This document shows, one piece after another, positions 17,186 through 23,450 of a stretch of 37,873 bases of DNA. The notes beneath the pieces are model-generated. The model saw only the letters and a list, made by a program, of their open reading frames with translations. It made no database searches and was not told the DNA's origin. The stretch covers positions 1-37,873 of IMG/VR virus record IMGVR_UViG_3300032299_000346; one strand, given 5' to 3'. This stretch comes from a virus. Each line of letters opens with the position of its first letter. Positions within the stretch are counted from its first letter, which is position 1. Made by a program: the position numbers and the translations under genes.

Positions 17186-19042
17186 TTAATTGTACTGGCT
17201 AGACCATTGGTCAGCGAATGCGTCATCTAGGTTGATTGAGTTACGGCTTGACATCTGAGCACGAGTTGCCCATCTGTTATTTTGATACTGACTTACTTGA
17301 GAAGACTTCTGCATCATCTCTCGGATACGAATTACTGCAAACCATAGAGCCATAACTACGTCAGTAGGGTTTCTGGTGTCAGGTTTCCAGGTGATGAGTT
17401 CTTGTACTAGCGTCTTAAGACCTTCAGAACCTTCGTTGCTGGGTAGTTCGATAATGTTGTTATCTTGGAAGCGTCCATCTCTGGTGTTACCAAAGAGAGT
17501 TGCCATAGATGCCACACCAAAAGATGTGTCCCACTTGTTCTTGCCAGTAAAGTGCGAATTAAGTTGCGTACCGTAACCTGCTAAGAAGTTACGTAAGTTG
17601 TCGTCCAGCGCATACGCCTTCTGGTGTGCGTTGATTTCGATACGCAATTCCTGGGGTCTGTACTTCTCCACCCAGTCTTCGATAAGATTTTGAATCTTGG
17701 CTGGGGTAGGCTCTGTCATATTGACAGCATCTAGTACATAAATCTTTCCGTCAGCCTTGTTGTAGGTACATACGACTGCTCCTGTGGCACCTGCCATAGC
17801 AGGGTCAAGACCAATGATGGTGTAACCCTCAACGTGCTTAGGATGTCCTGGGACACCTGCCTTGAGTGGTCCACGCTTTCGCATACCGTTGACAGAACCT
17901 GCAACGCAGGTGGGAGAAAAGATTGAATCTTCTTGTACATCTTCCTGCTGGTAGACCATAGCCCATACAGATGGGGCAACCTCTGAGCGTCTTGTGAACA
18001 ACGCTGGTCCGTCCCACTTGGGATAGAGTCCGTCAGCATCAGGTTGGTCTACATCGCCTTCAGGGCGGTCTGTGCGTGCCCACAATGTTTTCCAACTTGT
18101 AGGCTTTTCATCAAATTCTAATACCGCTGGCATAGCCATATAGGTGAATGGGGATTTACCACCAGTCCACTGTGAGCCATCGCGTAGCATCTTGTATAAG
18201 TCAACTGAGGCTACACGGGTTCCTACGATAATTAATTTACCGTAGCGACCAAGACGGGTGATAACTTCTTTCTGAAGCCATTCCATCTGCTTTTCCCACT
18301 CGTGGGCGTTAGAACCCATAACCGCGTCATCTACAATAATCAAGTCGGCACGAGCACCGTAAATCTGTGAACCTAACCCTAGTGCTTGGACCGTAGGGTC
18401 CTTCTCGCCAGAGTCACGACCTGTGCCTAGGTAAATCATATCTGCAGACCATTGGGTAGCATCGGACTTGTATCCGCCTTGTGGACCGAATGCGGTCTGG
18501 AGTTTGATATAGGCAGGGTGGTTAAGTCTGGTCTTGATAGCACCTAGGAACTTACGAGCCATACCCTGGGTCTTTGAGACGATAATGACTCGTGAGTTAG
18601 GGTTGGTGACGATTTTGTAGACCACGTAGTTGGTGGTGATTACTGTAGACTTGGCGTGCTCAGGTGGTACGTTGATGAGCACACGGTTGGTAGCACCTAC
18701 CTCGTAGGTCATAGCAGGATGCTGCCACCTAGGCTCACGACCTTCAATCAGGTCCACCCAGTTGAGGTGGTGCTCGAAGAGTTTCGTATCTAGGAACTGC
18801 TCACAAAAGTCGGGGAAGGAGATTTGCTTCAAGTCGCCTAGGTCTGCGATAACCCCTTTGCCAACCAGGCGTGCCTTGTCTGCGCGTTCCTTGAACTTGG
18901 GGTCTTGCATTGACCATTGGCGGAAGGTGACATCATTTCGGTCAACCGATGCCATAGCAGCGGTGATAGTGGAGCCTTGTTCTAACTGTAGTAGTACTCG
19001 TTCTTGAGCCTCTACTTTGCTCAGATTCTGCTTCTTAGCCAC
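17186..19042 (-). CDS. terL: Terminase large subunit with an N-terminal HTH-like (small-subunit-like) region
   Basis: This 618-residue protein starts at GTG 19042 after AGGGGAC. Residues about 10-60 resemble a homeodomain-like HTH as found in small terminase subunits (LEQGSTITAAMASVDRND, then FRQWSMQDPKFKERADKAR). The ATPase domain carries a Walker A-like VPPEHAKST (125-133) and Walker B LIIVDD (234-239). The nuclease domain begins with IIGLDPAMAG (catalytic Asp about 413). It cuts and translocates concatemeric DNA into proheads. No separate small terminase gene was identified, so the N-terminal region may supply DNA recognition. It is the first gene of the late minus-strand block. Confidence 0.93.
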   Translation of the reverse strand: MAKKQNLSKVEAQERVLLQLEQGSTITAAMASVDRNDVTFRQWSMQDPKFKERADKARLVGKGVIADLGDLKQISFPDFCEQFLDTKLFEHHLNWVDLIEGREPRWQHPAMTYEVGATNRVLINVPPEHAKSTVITTNYVVYKIVTNPNSRVIIVSKTQGMARKFLGAIKTRLNHPAYIKLQTAFGPQGGYKSDATQWSADMIYLGTGRDSGEKDPTVQALGLGSQIYGARADLIIVDDAVMGSNAHEWEKQMEWLQKEVITRLGRYGKLIIVGTRVASVDLYKMLRDGSQWTGGKSPFTYMAMPAVLEFDEKPTSWKTLWARTDRPEGDVDQPDADGLYPKWDGPALFTRRSEVAPSVWAMVYQQEDVQEDSIFSPTCVAGSVNGMRKRGPLKAGVPGHPKHVEGYTIIGLDPAMAGATGAVVCTYNKADGKIYVLDAVNMTEPTPAKIQNLIEDWVEKYRPQELRIEINAHQKAYALDDNLRNFLAGYGTQLNSHFTGKNKWDTSFGVASMATLFGNTRDGRFQDNNIIELPSNEGSEGLKTLVQELITWKPDTRNPTDVVMALWFAVIRIREMMQKSSQVSQYQNNRWATRAQMSSRNSINLDDAFADQWSSQYN

Positions 19043-19141
19043 TAGAAAAGTCCCCTAAAAGTTGCCCTCTGGTGAGGGTTAAAAACGCTGTATAAACGGT
19101 ATCTGCCAGACGGCATAACTGTGGCGGTCTAGGACATTAAG

Positions 19142-19170
19142 TCTTAGATATCTAATTAGTTATATCTAAG
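19142..19170. repeat. Inverted repeat CTTAGATAT/ATATCTAAG
   Basis: CTTAGATAT (19143-19151) and ATATCTAAG (19162-19170) form a perfect 9-bp inverted repeat with a 10-base AT-rich spacer. A related repeat with the outer sequence TCTTAGATA occurs at 30355-30420, upstream of the other early operon. It could be an operator or, if transcribed from the promoter at 19241-19269, a leader hairpin of the late mRNA. Confidence 0.65.
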
Positions 19171-19200
19171 AACTTGCGTAGTCCCAAACGAAGCAAGTTC
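19170..19200. repeat. Inverted repeat GAACTTGC/GCAAGTTC
   Basis: Perfect 8-bp arms at 19170-19177 and 19193-19200 are separated by 15 bases. It is immediately adjacent to the preceding inverted repeat, sharing one base, so the two would form consecutive stem-loops in a leftward transcript. Confidence 0.6.
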
Positions 19201-19218
19201 GTTTAGAACTATTAATTC

Positions 19219-19240
19219 GTAGTTAGATAAAAATAACTAC
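19219..19240. repeat. Inverted repeat GTAGTTA/TAACTAC
   Basis: Perfect 7-bp arms at 19219-19225 and 19234-19240 surround an AT-rich 8-base loop. This is the third stem-loop in a row, directly next to the candidate -10 at 19241-19246. Confidence 0.5.
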
Positions 19241-19269
19241 TATATAAGATAACCTGTTCAAAGTACCAA
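19241..19269 (-). promoter_or_regulatory. Candidate leftward late promoter
   Basis: On the minus strand TTGGTA (19269-19264) lies 17 bases from TATATA (19246-19241). Each hexamer matches 4 of 6 bases of the sigma-70-type consensus, with ideal spacing. It would produce a leader of about 190 bases carrying three stem-loops before the terminase GTG. Another TATAAT on the minus strand (19377-19372) lacks a good -35. Confidence 0.4.
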
Positions 19270-19440
19270 AACCGAACACTTGATTCCAATATATTTTTAT
19301 TTAATCGGGGTATATATATAAAAGCCCTGTTCAGAGGGGGGTTTATAACAGAAAATTTATTGGGGACTCTTATTATATTAAGGGACCCATATTAAATAAC
19401 CTCCCCCTCAAATGAATACAACTGTCGACTTATCTATATA

Positions 19441-19499
19441 AGCCCCTGACGGGTGCTTGATATTCTTGTCTCATTATATGAGACTCACCCTAGGGGGCT
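19441..19499. other. Nested long hairpin
   Basis: AGCCCC (19441-19446) pairs with GGGGCT (19494-19499), GGGTG (19451-19455) with CACCC (19486-19490), and GTCTCAT (19468-19474) with ATGAGAC (19478-19484), leaving a 12-base bulge on the left arm. The element is followed on the plus strand by a weak T-run (gtctttta), so it could act as a rightward terminator. It could equally be a cruciform or structured origin element. Confidence 0.5.
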
Positions 19500-19509
19500 C
19501 GTCTTTTAT

Positions 19510-19551
19510 AAATGGTTTACATATAAATCAAATATGTAAATGGTTTACATA
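19510..19551 (+). promoter_or_regulatory. Operator/iteron-like pair with a TTTACATA core
   Basis: The 14-base direct repeat aaatggtttacata occurs at 19510-19523 and 19538-19551, 28 bases apart. The second copy is part of the perfect palindrome TATGTAAATGGTTTACATA (19533-19551; 8-bp arms, 3-base centre). Paired helically phased sites of this type suit dimeric repressor or initiator binding. Confidence 0.55.
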
Positions 19552-19578
19552 ATAAGGGAATTTGTTTAAGGACACTAT

Positions 19579-19599
19579 CCCCCTGACAATTCGCGGGGG
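19579..19599. other. GC hairpin CCCCC/GGGGG
   Basis: CCCCC (19579-19583) and GGGGG (19595-19599) enclose an 11-base loop in otherwise AT-rich DNA. No U-tract follows in either direction. It sits between the operator-like palindrome and the second 17-base repeat. Confidence 0.35.
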
Positions 19600-19744
19600 T
19601 CATTCATAAATGAAATGTCGACAAATCTATATTCTAAAAGTAGTTTAACTTTCAACTATCAACCAACAGAGTGCAACTATTCTCAGGAATAACTCAGGTA
19701 GAATTCATCTTCTGTTCATCTTCTAAGCGTCATTTGGATTGGAC

Positions 19745-19796
19745 AGGTGTACACCTCTCGTGTAAATTGTGCTTATCGATAAGGGATTCACCCTTA
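19745..19796 (+). promoter_or_regulatory. Palindrome cluster before the first early gene
   Basis: Three symmetric elements lie within 52 bases: AGGTGTACACCT (19745-19756, perfect), CTTATCGATAAG (19772-19783, perfect) and TAAGGG/CCCTTA (19780-19796). They end 25 bases before the ATG of the SprT-like gene. They are likely protein-binding sites or leader structures that control early expression. A clear -35/-10 pair is not visible here; TTGGAC at 19739 with TGTAAA at 19761 is only a weak match. Confidence 0.5.
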
Positions 19797-19821
19797 CGAC
19801 TTAGGACGGGAGACTTAAGAA

Positions 19822-20484
19822 ATGAAGACAGCAACAGCAACCAAGAAGACAACAGCAGCCGACATATTCGCCAAGGGTGCCAAGGTTGAAAACCTTTCAA
19901 CAATCACCAAGGCATTAGAAATGGCTCACGAGATTATTGCCAAGGAAACAGGCGCACCTCGCGCCACTATCGTGACAGGAAGAAGCGACAAGGTAAACGG
20001 TCACTTCACCCCTTGGACACCTTGGGCATCGGGAGAAGAATCGTTTCACGAGATTTTTATAACCATCGCCAAGCGAGAAGCCCGCGAGATTCTTGGGACA
20101 TTACTACACGAGACAGCACACTCAATCGACAACAAGGAGGGAATCCAAGGAACAAGCGGGGACGGGTACCACAACAAGAAATTCAAGGAGCGAGCAGAAT
20201 CCCTAGGGCTTACCATCACTCAAGCACCGCGAATTGGTTTCAGTGTCACCGCCGTATCGGATGAATGCGCGACACGTTGGGCAGAACCCCTCCGCCTAAT
20301 CGAGGAAGCCCTACGCCTAACAGCAGACAGCGGACAAGGCACCGCCAAGCCTAAGGGCAGAAACAAGAATTTGCTAGTGGCAGAATGCGATTGTGGCGAG
20401 AAGATTCGCCTATCGGCAAAGACCCTGAAACTATGCGCCCCTCGTTGCCAGAATTGCTTTCACGATTTCGAGGTGAAGGGATAA
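19822..20484 (+). CDS. SprT-like zinc metalloprotease
   Basis: This 220-residue protein has the zinc protease motif HETAH at residues 96-100, followed by YHNKKFKERAESLGL with the likely third ligand His117. This is the arrangement of SprT/Spartan-like proteases. The C-terminus (about 184-220) has cysteines in CDCG and CAPRCQNC, a zinc ribbon typical of the family. GGGAG lies ahead of the ATG. It is the first gene of the rightward early operon, followed by a structured 148-base gap. SprT-family members in cells deal with DNA-protein crosslinks; in phage the target is unknown, perhaps host DNA-bound proteins. Confidence 0.85.
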   Translation: MKTATATKKTTAADIFAKGAKVENLSTITKALEMAHEIIAKETGAPRATIVTGRSDKVNGHFTPWTPWASGEESFHEIFITIAKREAREILGTLLHETAHSIDNKEGIQGTSGDGYHNKKFKERAESLGLTITQAPRIGFSVTAVSDECATRWAEPLRLIEEALRLTADSGQGTAKPKGRNKNLLVAECDCGEKIRLSAKTLKLCAPRCQNCFHDFEVKG

Positions 20485-20503
20485 GACTTAAGACATAAGG
20501 ACA

Positions 20504-20609
20504 GCCCCCGCCTAGCGGGTACGGGTTCACAATCCGACGGGGGCACGTGTGATGAGAATCACACCCGTAAATGATAGACATTCGCGGGCAGTTGTGCGAA
20601 GGTACAACT
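20504..20609 (+). ncRNA. Structured intergenic RNA: three consecutive hairpins
   Basis: GCCCCCG (20504-20510) pairs with CGGGGGC (20538-20544) and encloses a smaller CCCGC/GCGGG stem. GTGTGAT (20547-20553) pairs perfectly with ATCACAC (20558-20564) around a gaga tetraloop. AGTTGT (20590-20595) pairs with ACAACT (20604-20609). No T-run follows. They separate the protease gene from the next gene, whose Shine-Dalgarno follows at 20623. This could be a terminator/antiterminator, an mRNA-processing site or a small RNA. The first stem and an internal GGGTTCA resemble a tRNA acceptor and T-arm, but there is no room for a full tRNA. Confidence 0.5.
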
Positions 20610-20632
20610 ACACAAACAGACAGGAGAAACAA

Positions 20633-20968
20633 ATGCAAACAACAGTAGAAGATTTAGACCGCCTTGTTGCGGTATTGGAAGGGCTAGTTCAACCCTTGTT
20701 AGAGGGCGAAGTAATCGAGGCAACGTACGAGTCAAACAAACGCCCTCATCTAGTGTTACAACTAGGGAGCAAGACTTACGGACGCGCCTACAGAATCTTT
20801 TTCTCAGGCGGTAGCAAGTACGGCTCAGGACACTGGGAGCCACGCGGTTTCAGTGATTACCTGGGAGGCACCAAAGCAGAGGCAGAGCGCACATTGAGAA
20901 GCCTCATTGCAGGAATTAGAACGGGTCAGATGATTGCAGAAACTTCACTACTTAAGACAGGAAACTAA
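20633..20968 (+). CDS. Early protein of unknown function (111 residues)
   Basis: The start at ATG 20633 is chosen because GACAGGAGA precedes it. A longer in-frame extension upstream would run through the hairpins. The protein has an N-terminal helix (VEDLDRLVAVLEGLVQPLLE), a beta-rich core (RPHLVLQLGSKTYGRAYRIF) and a C-terminal helix with KAEAERTLRSLIAGIR. Its last residues, LLKTGN, are coded by the repeated start-associated element that serves the next gene. No family is recognised. Confidence 0.75.
   Translation: MQTTVEDLDRLVAVLEGLVQPLLEGEVIEATYESNKRPHLVLQLGSKTYGRAYRIFFSGGSKYGSGHWEPRGFSDYLGGTKAEAERTLRSLIAGIRTGQMIAETSLLKTGN
20951..20964 (+). promoter_or_regulatory. Start-associated repeat, copy 1 (CTTAAGACAGGAAA)
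   Basis: This copy lies 19 bases before the ATG at 20970 and contains the Shine-Dalgarno. It matches 13 of 14 positions of the element CTTAAGACAGGAGA found before four other starts. Confidence 0.75.
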
Positions 20969-20969
20969 G

Positions 20970-21143
20970 ATGAGTTACAACCCAGACACCCAACAGAGTA
21001 GCCTTTTACACGATTTAGCCGACACGATTACATCACCGCACGCACTAGACCAAGCGGTGAGCGTACTAATCGACTGGGGTTTAGTAGATGCAGACCTAGG
21101 CGCAGAGTACATAAAAGAGTTTATGGGGCGAGTAAATGACTAA
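20970..21143 (+). CDS. Small acidic early protein (57 residues)
   Basis: The start at 20970 follows the start-associated repeat by 19 bases. The protein, MSYNPDTQQSSLLHDLADTI through ADLGAEYIKEFMGRVND, is acidic and helical. Its end overlaps the next start by eight bases. I do not recognise it. Confidence 0.65.
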   Translation: MSYNPDTQQSSLLHDLADTITSPHALDQAVSVLIDWGLVDADLGAEYIKEFMGRVND

Positions 21144-21306
21144 TGACTTAAGACATAAAAACTATTACAGAGTGCGAACAATTGTTCGGGTTATGTTTTG
21201 GGCTGGAGTACTAGCCCTCACCTACACCCTGGCAACGCACATCAACTGGACAGAGGACGGCTATTGCTGGGGAACTATAACGAAATGTTATCTAGGTGAC
21301 GCATAA
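21136..21306 (+). CDS. Small membrane protein (56 residues)
   Basis: The frame runs from ATG 21136 to TAA 21304-21306. A basic N-terminus (MTNDLRHKNYYRVR) precedes one hydrophobic segment (VMFWAGVLALTYTLATHI), followed by an outside-type tail with two cysteines. It overlaps the preceding gene by eight bases and its stop overlaps the next ATG by one. The CTTAAGAC at 21147 is inside this gene. Translation is supported by fit, not by homology. Confidence 0.5.
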   Translation: MTNDLRHKNYYRVRTIVRVMFWAGVLALTYTLATHINWTEDGYCWGTITKCYLGDA

Positions 21307-21467
21307 TGGATGCAACCTTTAAGCCTCACACCATAGACGAATTGCTCACCACAATTTACGAGGACAACCTCAACCACTTTGAATTTATGGAATCAATGAA
21401 CGGCGGAGATTGTGATTGTAATCTACACCACACAATGGAAACTATTGTTAAGTATTGGGGCGAATAA
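21306..21467 (+). CDS. Small early protein (53 residues)
   Basis: The frame from ATG 21306 to TAA 21465-21467 codes MDATFKPHTIDELLTTIYED and ends IVKYWGE. A central DCDCNLHH segment might bind a metal ion. It shares one base with both the upstream stop and the downstream start (TAATG twice), a strong sign of translational coupling. No family is recognised. Confidence 0.55.
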   Translation: MDATFKPHTIDELLTTIYEDNLNHFEFMESMNGGDCDCNLHHTMETIVKYWGE

Positions 21468-21580
21468 TGTGTGGCGATTGCTTGGTAGAACTTAGCCAGT
21501 GCGTGCACGGTTACTACTTAAGACGTGAGACCAAGGTCACACTAAAGACACTTGACAACAGCAAGACAGCAGTACAATAA
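21467..21580 (+). CDS. Tiny early peptide (37 residues)
   Basis: The frame from ATG 21467 codes MCGDCLVELSQCVHGYYLRR and ends KTAVQ at TAA 21580. It has a CGDC pair and one further Cys. The segment YYLRR is coded over a CTTAAGAC copy. Evidence is only the TAATG overlap and the position in the gene train. Confidence 0.4.
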   Translation: MCGDCLVELSQCVHGYYLRRETKVTLKTLDNSKTAVQ

Positions 21581-21613
21581 TACAACTACCAACAACGACA
21601 GGAGAATAAGAAA

Positions 21614-21766
21614 ATGAAATTAGAAAACCAAGCCAAGTTAAATCAAGTCATCGACCTAGTGGCAGAGATTATAAAGGACGAAAAATTCTATAGCCCTAGA
21701 TTGTCACAGTCTTTGGTTGAACTACTACACACAAGAGACTTACAACTTAAGACAGGAGATAACTAA
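21614..21766 (+). CDS. Small early protein (50 residues)
   Basis: The start at 21614 has GACAGGAGA (21597-21605) upstream. The sequence begins MKLENQAKLNQVIDLVAEII and ends LQLKTGDN, the last residues being coded by the next start-associated repeat. It is predicted helical with no known family. The stop abuts the next ATG directly. Confidence 0.65.
   Translation: MKLENQAKLNQVIDLVAEIIKDEKFYSPRLSQSLVELLHTRDLQLKTGDN
21746..21759 (+). promoter_or_regulatory. Start-associated repeat, copy 2 (CTTAAGACAGGAGA)
   Basis: This exact copy of the consensus lies 21 bases before the ATG at 21767. The GGAGA part is the Shine-Dalgarno of the 105-residue protein gene. Confidence 0.8.
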
Positions 21767-22084
21767 ATGTTACCAAACGAAACACTAGATGCAGTCACTA
21801 AAGGACGCGAAGGATTCGACTACGATTCAGAGGGCAACTTTACTGGAGCAGGGGGTGTTGATGCGATGAACTTACTCAGACTACACACCTTGTATTCAAG
21901 TCTTAAGTTAGAAGTTAAGACAGGTATGAAGATGTCAGCCCGTATCAATACCCTGGCAGTAGCAAACGAAATGCTAGGCACCAACTATAAGCGCAAAGCC
22001 AAGGCACTAGAGCACGTAGAGGCAGTGCTTGTTATGGCTGGAGAGATTCAGAATCCACCACTTAAGACAGAAGAAAACAAATGA
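21767..22084 (+). CDS. Early protein of unknown function (105 residues)
   Basis: The start at 21767 is fixed by the start-associated repeat and the abutting upstream stop. The protein has a hydrophilic N-terminus (GREGFDYDSEGNFTG), then helices with LLRLHTLYSSLKLEVKTGMK and NTLAVANEMLGTNYKRKAKA, and ends LKTEENK. The middle resembles a short DNA-binding-like helical bundle, but no family is recognised. It overlaps the next start by four bases (ATGA). Confidence 0.75.
   Translation: MLPNETLDAVTKGREGFDYDSEGNFTGAGGVDAMNLLRLHTLYSSLKLEVKTGMKMSARINTLAVANEMLGTNYKRKAKALEHVEAVLVMAGEIQNPPLKTEENK
22061..22074 (+). promoter_or_regulatory. Start-associated repeat, copy 3 (CTTAAGACAGAAGA)
   Basis: This copy lies 20 bases before the ATG at 22081 and differs from consensus at one base (GAAGA for GGAGA), which weakens the Shine-Dalgarno. 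Confidence 0.7.
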
Positions 22085-22167
22085 CTGGTCTATTTATAGC
22101 AGTGCTACCCATAGTTTTACTGGCAGTATTAGGTTTAATAATCAACGACGAAATGATAGGAGAATAA
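22081..22167 (+). CDS. 28-residue single-pass membrane peptide
   Basis: The frame from ATG 22081 to TAA 22167 codes MTGLFIAVLPIVLLAVLGLI followed by INDEMIGE. Nearly the whole peptide is one hydrophobic helix with an acidic tail. It is preceded by a start-associated repeat and overlaps the upstream stop as ATGA. Tiny membrane peptides in early phage operons may modify host membrane functions, but the role here is unknown. Confidence 0.55.
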   Translation: MTGLFIAVLPIVLLAVLGLIINDEMIGE

Positions 22168-22168
22168 G

Positions 22169-22420
22169 ATGGCTGCATCACCACAATGGAAAGTTTATAC
22201 ACCACAAGGCGAGTACGTAGCAAGTACCAAGCACACAGAGGGCGCAAGTTTATTGATGAGTCTGTATGGAGATGGCGCGACCATTCGGTTCGACCATCGC
22301 AAAGTTGTATGGACAGAGGGGCTTGACGGTACAGCAAGTCAGTCCTATGATTACACAGCAGAACAAATACATAAGAAGTTACAGGGCAACACACTACTTA
22401 AGACAGGAGATTCAGAATGA
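22169..22420 (+). CDS. Small early protein (83 residues)
   Basis: AGGAGA precedes the ATG at 22169. The protein starts MAASPQWKVYTPQGEYVAST and continues with beta-strand-like stretches (ATIRFDHRKVVW), a compact fold of unknown family that could bind a nucleic acid or protein. It ends LLKTGDSE, coded by the next start-associated repeat, and overlaps the next start as ATGA. Confidence 0.75.
   Translation: MAASPQWKVYTPQGEYVASTKHTEGASLLMSLYGDGATIRFDHRKVVWTEGLDGTASQSYDYTAEQIHKKLQGNTLLKTGDSE
22397..22410 (+). promoter_or_regulatory. Start-associated repeat, copy 4 (CTTAAGACAGGAGA)
   Basis: This exact consensus copy lies 20 bases before the ATG at 22417 and carries the Shine-Dalgarno of the 36-residue peptide gene. 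Confidence 0.8.
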
Positions 22421-22527
22421 CAACAGAAGAACAGCAAGTCTTAGCACTTAAGACATTACACGAAGCGATTCAAGCACTCAAAGACCTAGGCTTTGTGACA
22501 GAGGGCGACGACGATGAGTTACGGTAA
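22417..22527 (+). CDS. 36-residue acidic helical peptide
   Basis: The frame from ATG 22417 to TAA 22527 codes MTTEEQQVLALKTLHEAIQA and ends EGDDDELR. It is a single predicted helix with an acidic tail. It has a consensus start-associated repeat, overlaps the upstream gene by four bases and the downstream gene by fourteen. Confidence 0.6.
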   Translation: MTTEEQQVLALKTLHEAIQALKDLGFVTEGDDDELR

Positions 22528-22633
22528 ATGCTGGGTATGTGGGTGTGTAATGTCAGGCGAAAGTCAGACAATGGAAAATAAAGTCACTTGCGATAGATGT
22601 GGCTGGGTATCAGGCAAAGACGGGAGTTACTAA
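22514..22633 (+). CDS. 39-residue zinc-ribbon peptide
   Basis: The frame from ATG 22514 to TAA 22633 codes MSYGKCWVCGCVMSGESQ and ends DRCGWVSGKDGSY. CWVCGC and CDRC form two cysteine pairs spaced as in a zinc ribbon. It overlaps the preceding gene by 14 bases and the next by one. The cysteine spacing makes it more than chance, but its partner is unknown. Confidence 0.6.
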   Translation: MSYGKCWVCGCVMSGESQTMENKVTCDRCGWVSGKDGSY

Positions 22634-22785
22634 TGAGTGAGCCACAGTTAAACGACCCAGTATTCTATGACGACTCAGACTTTATTCAATGTGACACTTG
22701 CTTTGAATGGTTTGACCACGACAAATACAACTCAGATACTTGCGAGAGGTGCGAGAATGAAACAACAATTCCAAGTGGTGTATGA
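22633..22785 (+). CDS. 50-residue zinc-ribbon protein
   Basis: The start at 22633 is chosen because it overlaps the upstream stop (TAATG). The protein has CDTCFEWF and CERCEN pairs, a second zinc ribbon directly after the first, in an acidic protein (DPVFYDDSDF). The C-terminus overlaps the next gene by 29 bases. Two consecutive different zinc ribbons may act as a pair. Confidence 0.65.
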   Translation: MSEPQLNDPVFYDDSDFIQCDTCFEWFDHDKYNSDTCERCENETTIPSGV

Positions 22786-22981
22786 AACTAAGGGCGTAAA
22801 GGTTGTCAATGTCTGGCTACCAGAGGGCACTGAACTACCCACTAACTGGCACACAATGACCTATGCACAGCAGGATGAATGGTTGTATGAACACCAAGCC
22901 AAGAGCGAAGACTTATGGCGTGATGAATACAAGGGTGAGGCAGTCAACATCTTACCTGTCTTAAGTCTTAAAGCAGTATGA
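22757..22981 (+). CDS. Early protein of unknown function (74 residues)
   Basis: I place the start at ATG 22757, after GCGAGAGGTGCGAG, instead of an upstream ATG that would overlap the zinc-ribbon gene much further. The product begins MKQQFQVVYETKGVKVVNVW and contains WHTMTYAQQDEWLYEHQ. It is acidic and aromatic-rich, with no known family. It overlaps the next start as ATGA. Confidence 0.65.
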   Translation: MKQQFQVVYETKGVKVVNVWLPEGTELPTNWHTMTYAQQDEWLYEHQAKSEDLWRDEYKGEAVNILPVLSLKAV

Positions 22982-23100
22982 AGTTAATAGGACAGAGCCT
23001 TTTAATTTACTTATTCTTTTTCTTTGGTGGTGGTGGCACGCTACTAATTCCCTACTTTACTTTAATAACAATTCTTTATTTGACAGGAGTAATCGGATGA
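22978..23100 (+). CDS. 40-residue membrane peptide
   Basis: The frame from ATG 22978 to TGA 23100 codes two hydrophobic stretches, LLIYLFFFF and LLIPYFTLITILYL, separated by GGGGT, a hairpin-like membrane peptide. It shares four bases (ATGA) with both neighbours. The final codons contain the AGGAG that serves the WhiB gene. Confidence 0.55.
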   Translation: MKLIGQSLLIYLFFFFGGGGTLLIPYFTLITILYLTGVIG

Positions 23101-23450
23101 CACTACCTGATAAACGCTGGCACGCAGAGGGCGACTGCAATCAACACCCTGACCCTGACCTATGGCACTACGAGAACAGTATCCACGCAGATGAACAACA
23201 ACTACAGGTGTTACGAAGTGTAGAAGCAATCACTCTATGTCGCACCTGTCCAGTCCAAGAGTTATGTCTTAAGGAAGGACTAGAGTCTGAGAACGTACAG
23301 TTCTGGGGTGGATGGGGCACCATCTGGGGTGGGTTACTGACATCTGAGCGTTATCAACTGCTTGAACACAGAGATAATCAGAAGATAGTGACAGCAGAAC
23401 AGCGTCATAGACGCGATGTTCGGCAGAAACTTGCTAAACTTTACGGATGA
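23097..23450 (+). CDS. WhiB-like iron-sulfur transcription regulator
   Basis: This 117-residue protein has four conserved cysteines (C14, then C48-x2-C51-x5-C57), which ligate a 4Fe-4S cluster in WhiB proteins. They are followed by GGWGTIWGG (71-79), the family's G-rich turn, and a basic C-terminus (QRHRRDVRQKL). WhiB proteins bind the host sigma factor and alter promoter choice. Phage WhiB proteins such as that of TM4 inhibit host WhiB function. A good AGGAG at 23085-23089 precedes the ATG. In this early operon it probably reprograms host transcription, and it is the best marker for an actinobacterial host. Confidence 0.93.
   Translation: MTLPDKRWHAEGDCNQHPDPDLWHYENSIHADEQQLQVLRSVEAITLCRTCPVQELCLKEGLESENVQFWGGWGTIWGGLLTSERYQLLEHRDNQKIVTAEQRHRRDVRQKLAKLYG

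Larger units (their letters stand above)
19423..19632 (+). repeat. 17-base direct repeat, two copies
   Basis: TGTCGACttATCTATAT (19423-19439) and TGTCGACaaATCTATAT (19616-19632) differ at two positions. The 5' part contains the palindrome GTCGAC. The copies flank the hairpin and operator-like elements between them. Confidence 0.55.
19043..19821. other. Divergent intergenic region rich in repeats (candidate origin and control region)
   Basis: These 779 bases separate the leftward late block from the rightward early block and contain no convincing gene. The sequence is visibly AT-rich, with a run of alternating TA near 19310-19320. It holds at least eight inverted or direct repeats listed separately, GC-rich hairpins and a candidate leftward promoter. 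Concentration of symmetric repeats between divergent operons next to an early operon is typical of phage replication origins and operator clusters. Which function applies cannot be decided from sequence alone. Confidence 0.6.

Noticed and set aside
19423-19551. CRISPR-like array or iteron series
   Set aside because: Only two copies of each repeat are present with unequal spacing, so neither a CRISPR array nor a regular iteron series can be claimed.
19043-19821. Short frames in the divergent region
   Set aside because: They are short, cross inverted repeats, and lack ribosome-binding sites and codon pattern. The region is better explained as regulatory.
20504-20547. Possible tRNA remnant with a GCCCCCG/CGGGGGC acceptor and GGGTTCA
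   Set aside because: Only 41 bases lie between the stem ends and there is no D or anticodon arm, so it is listed as a structured hairpin region.
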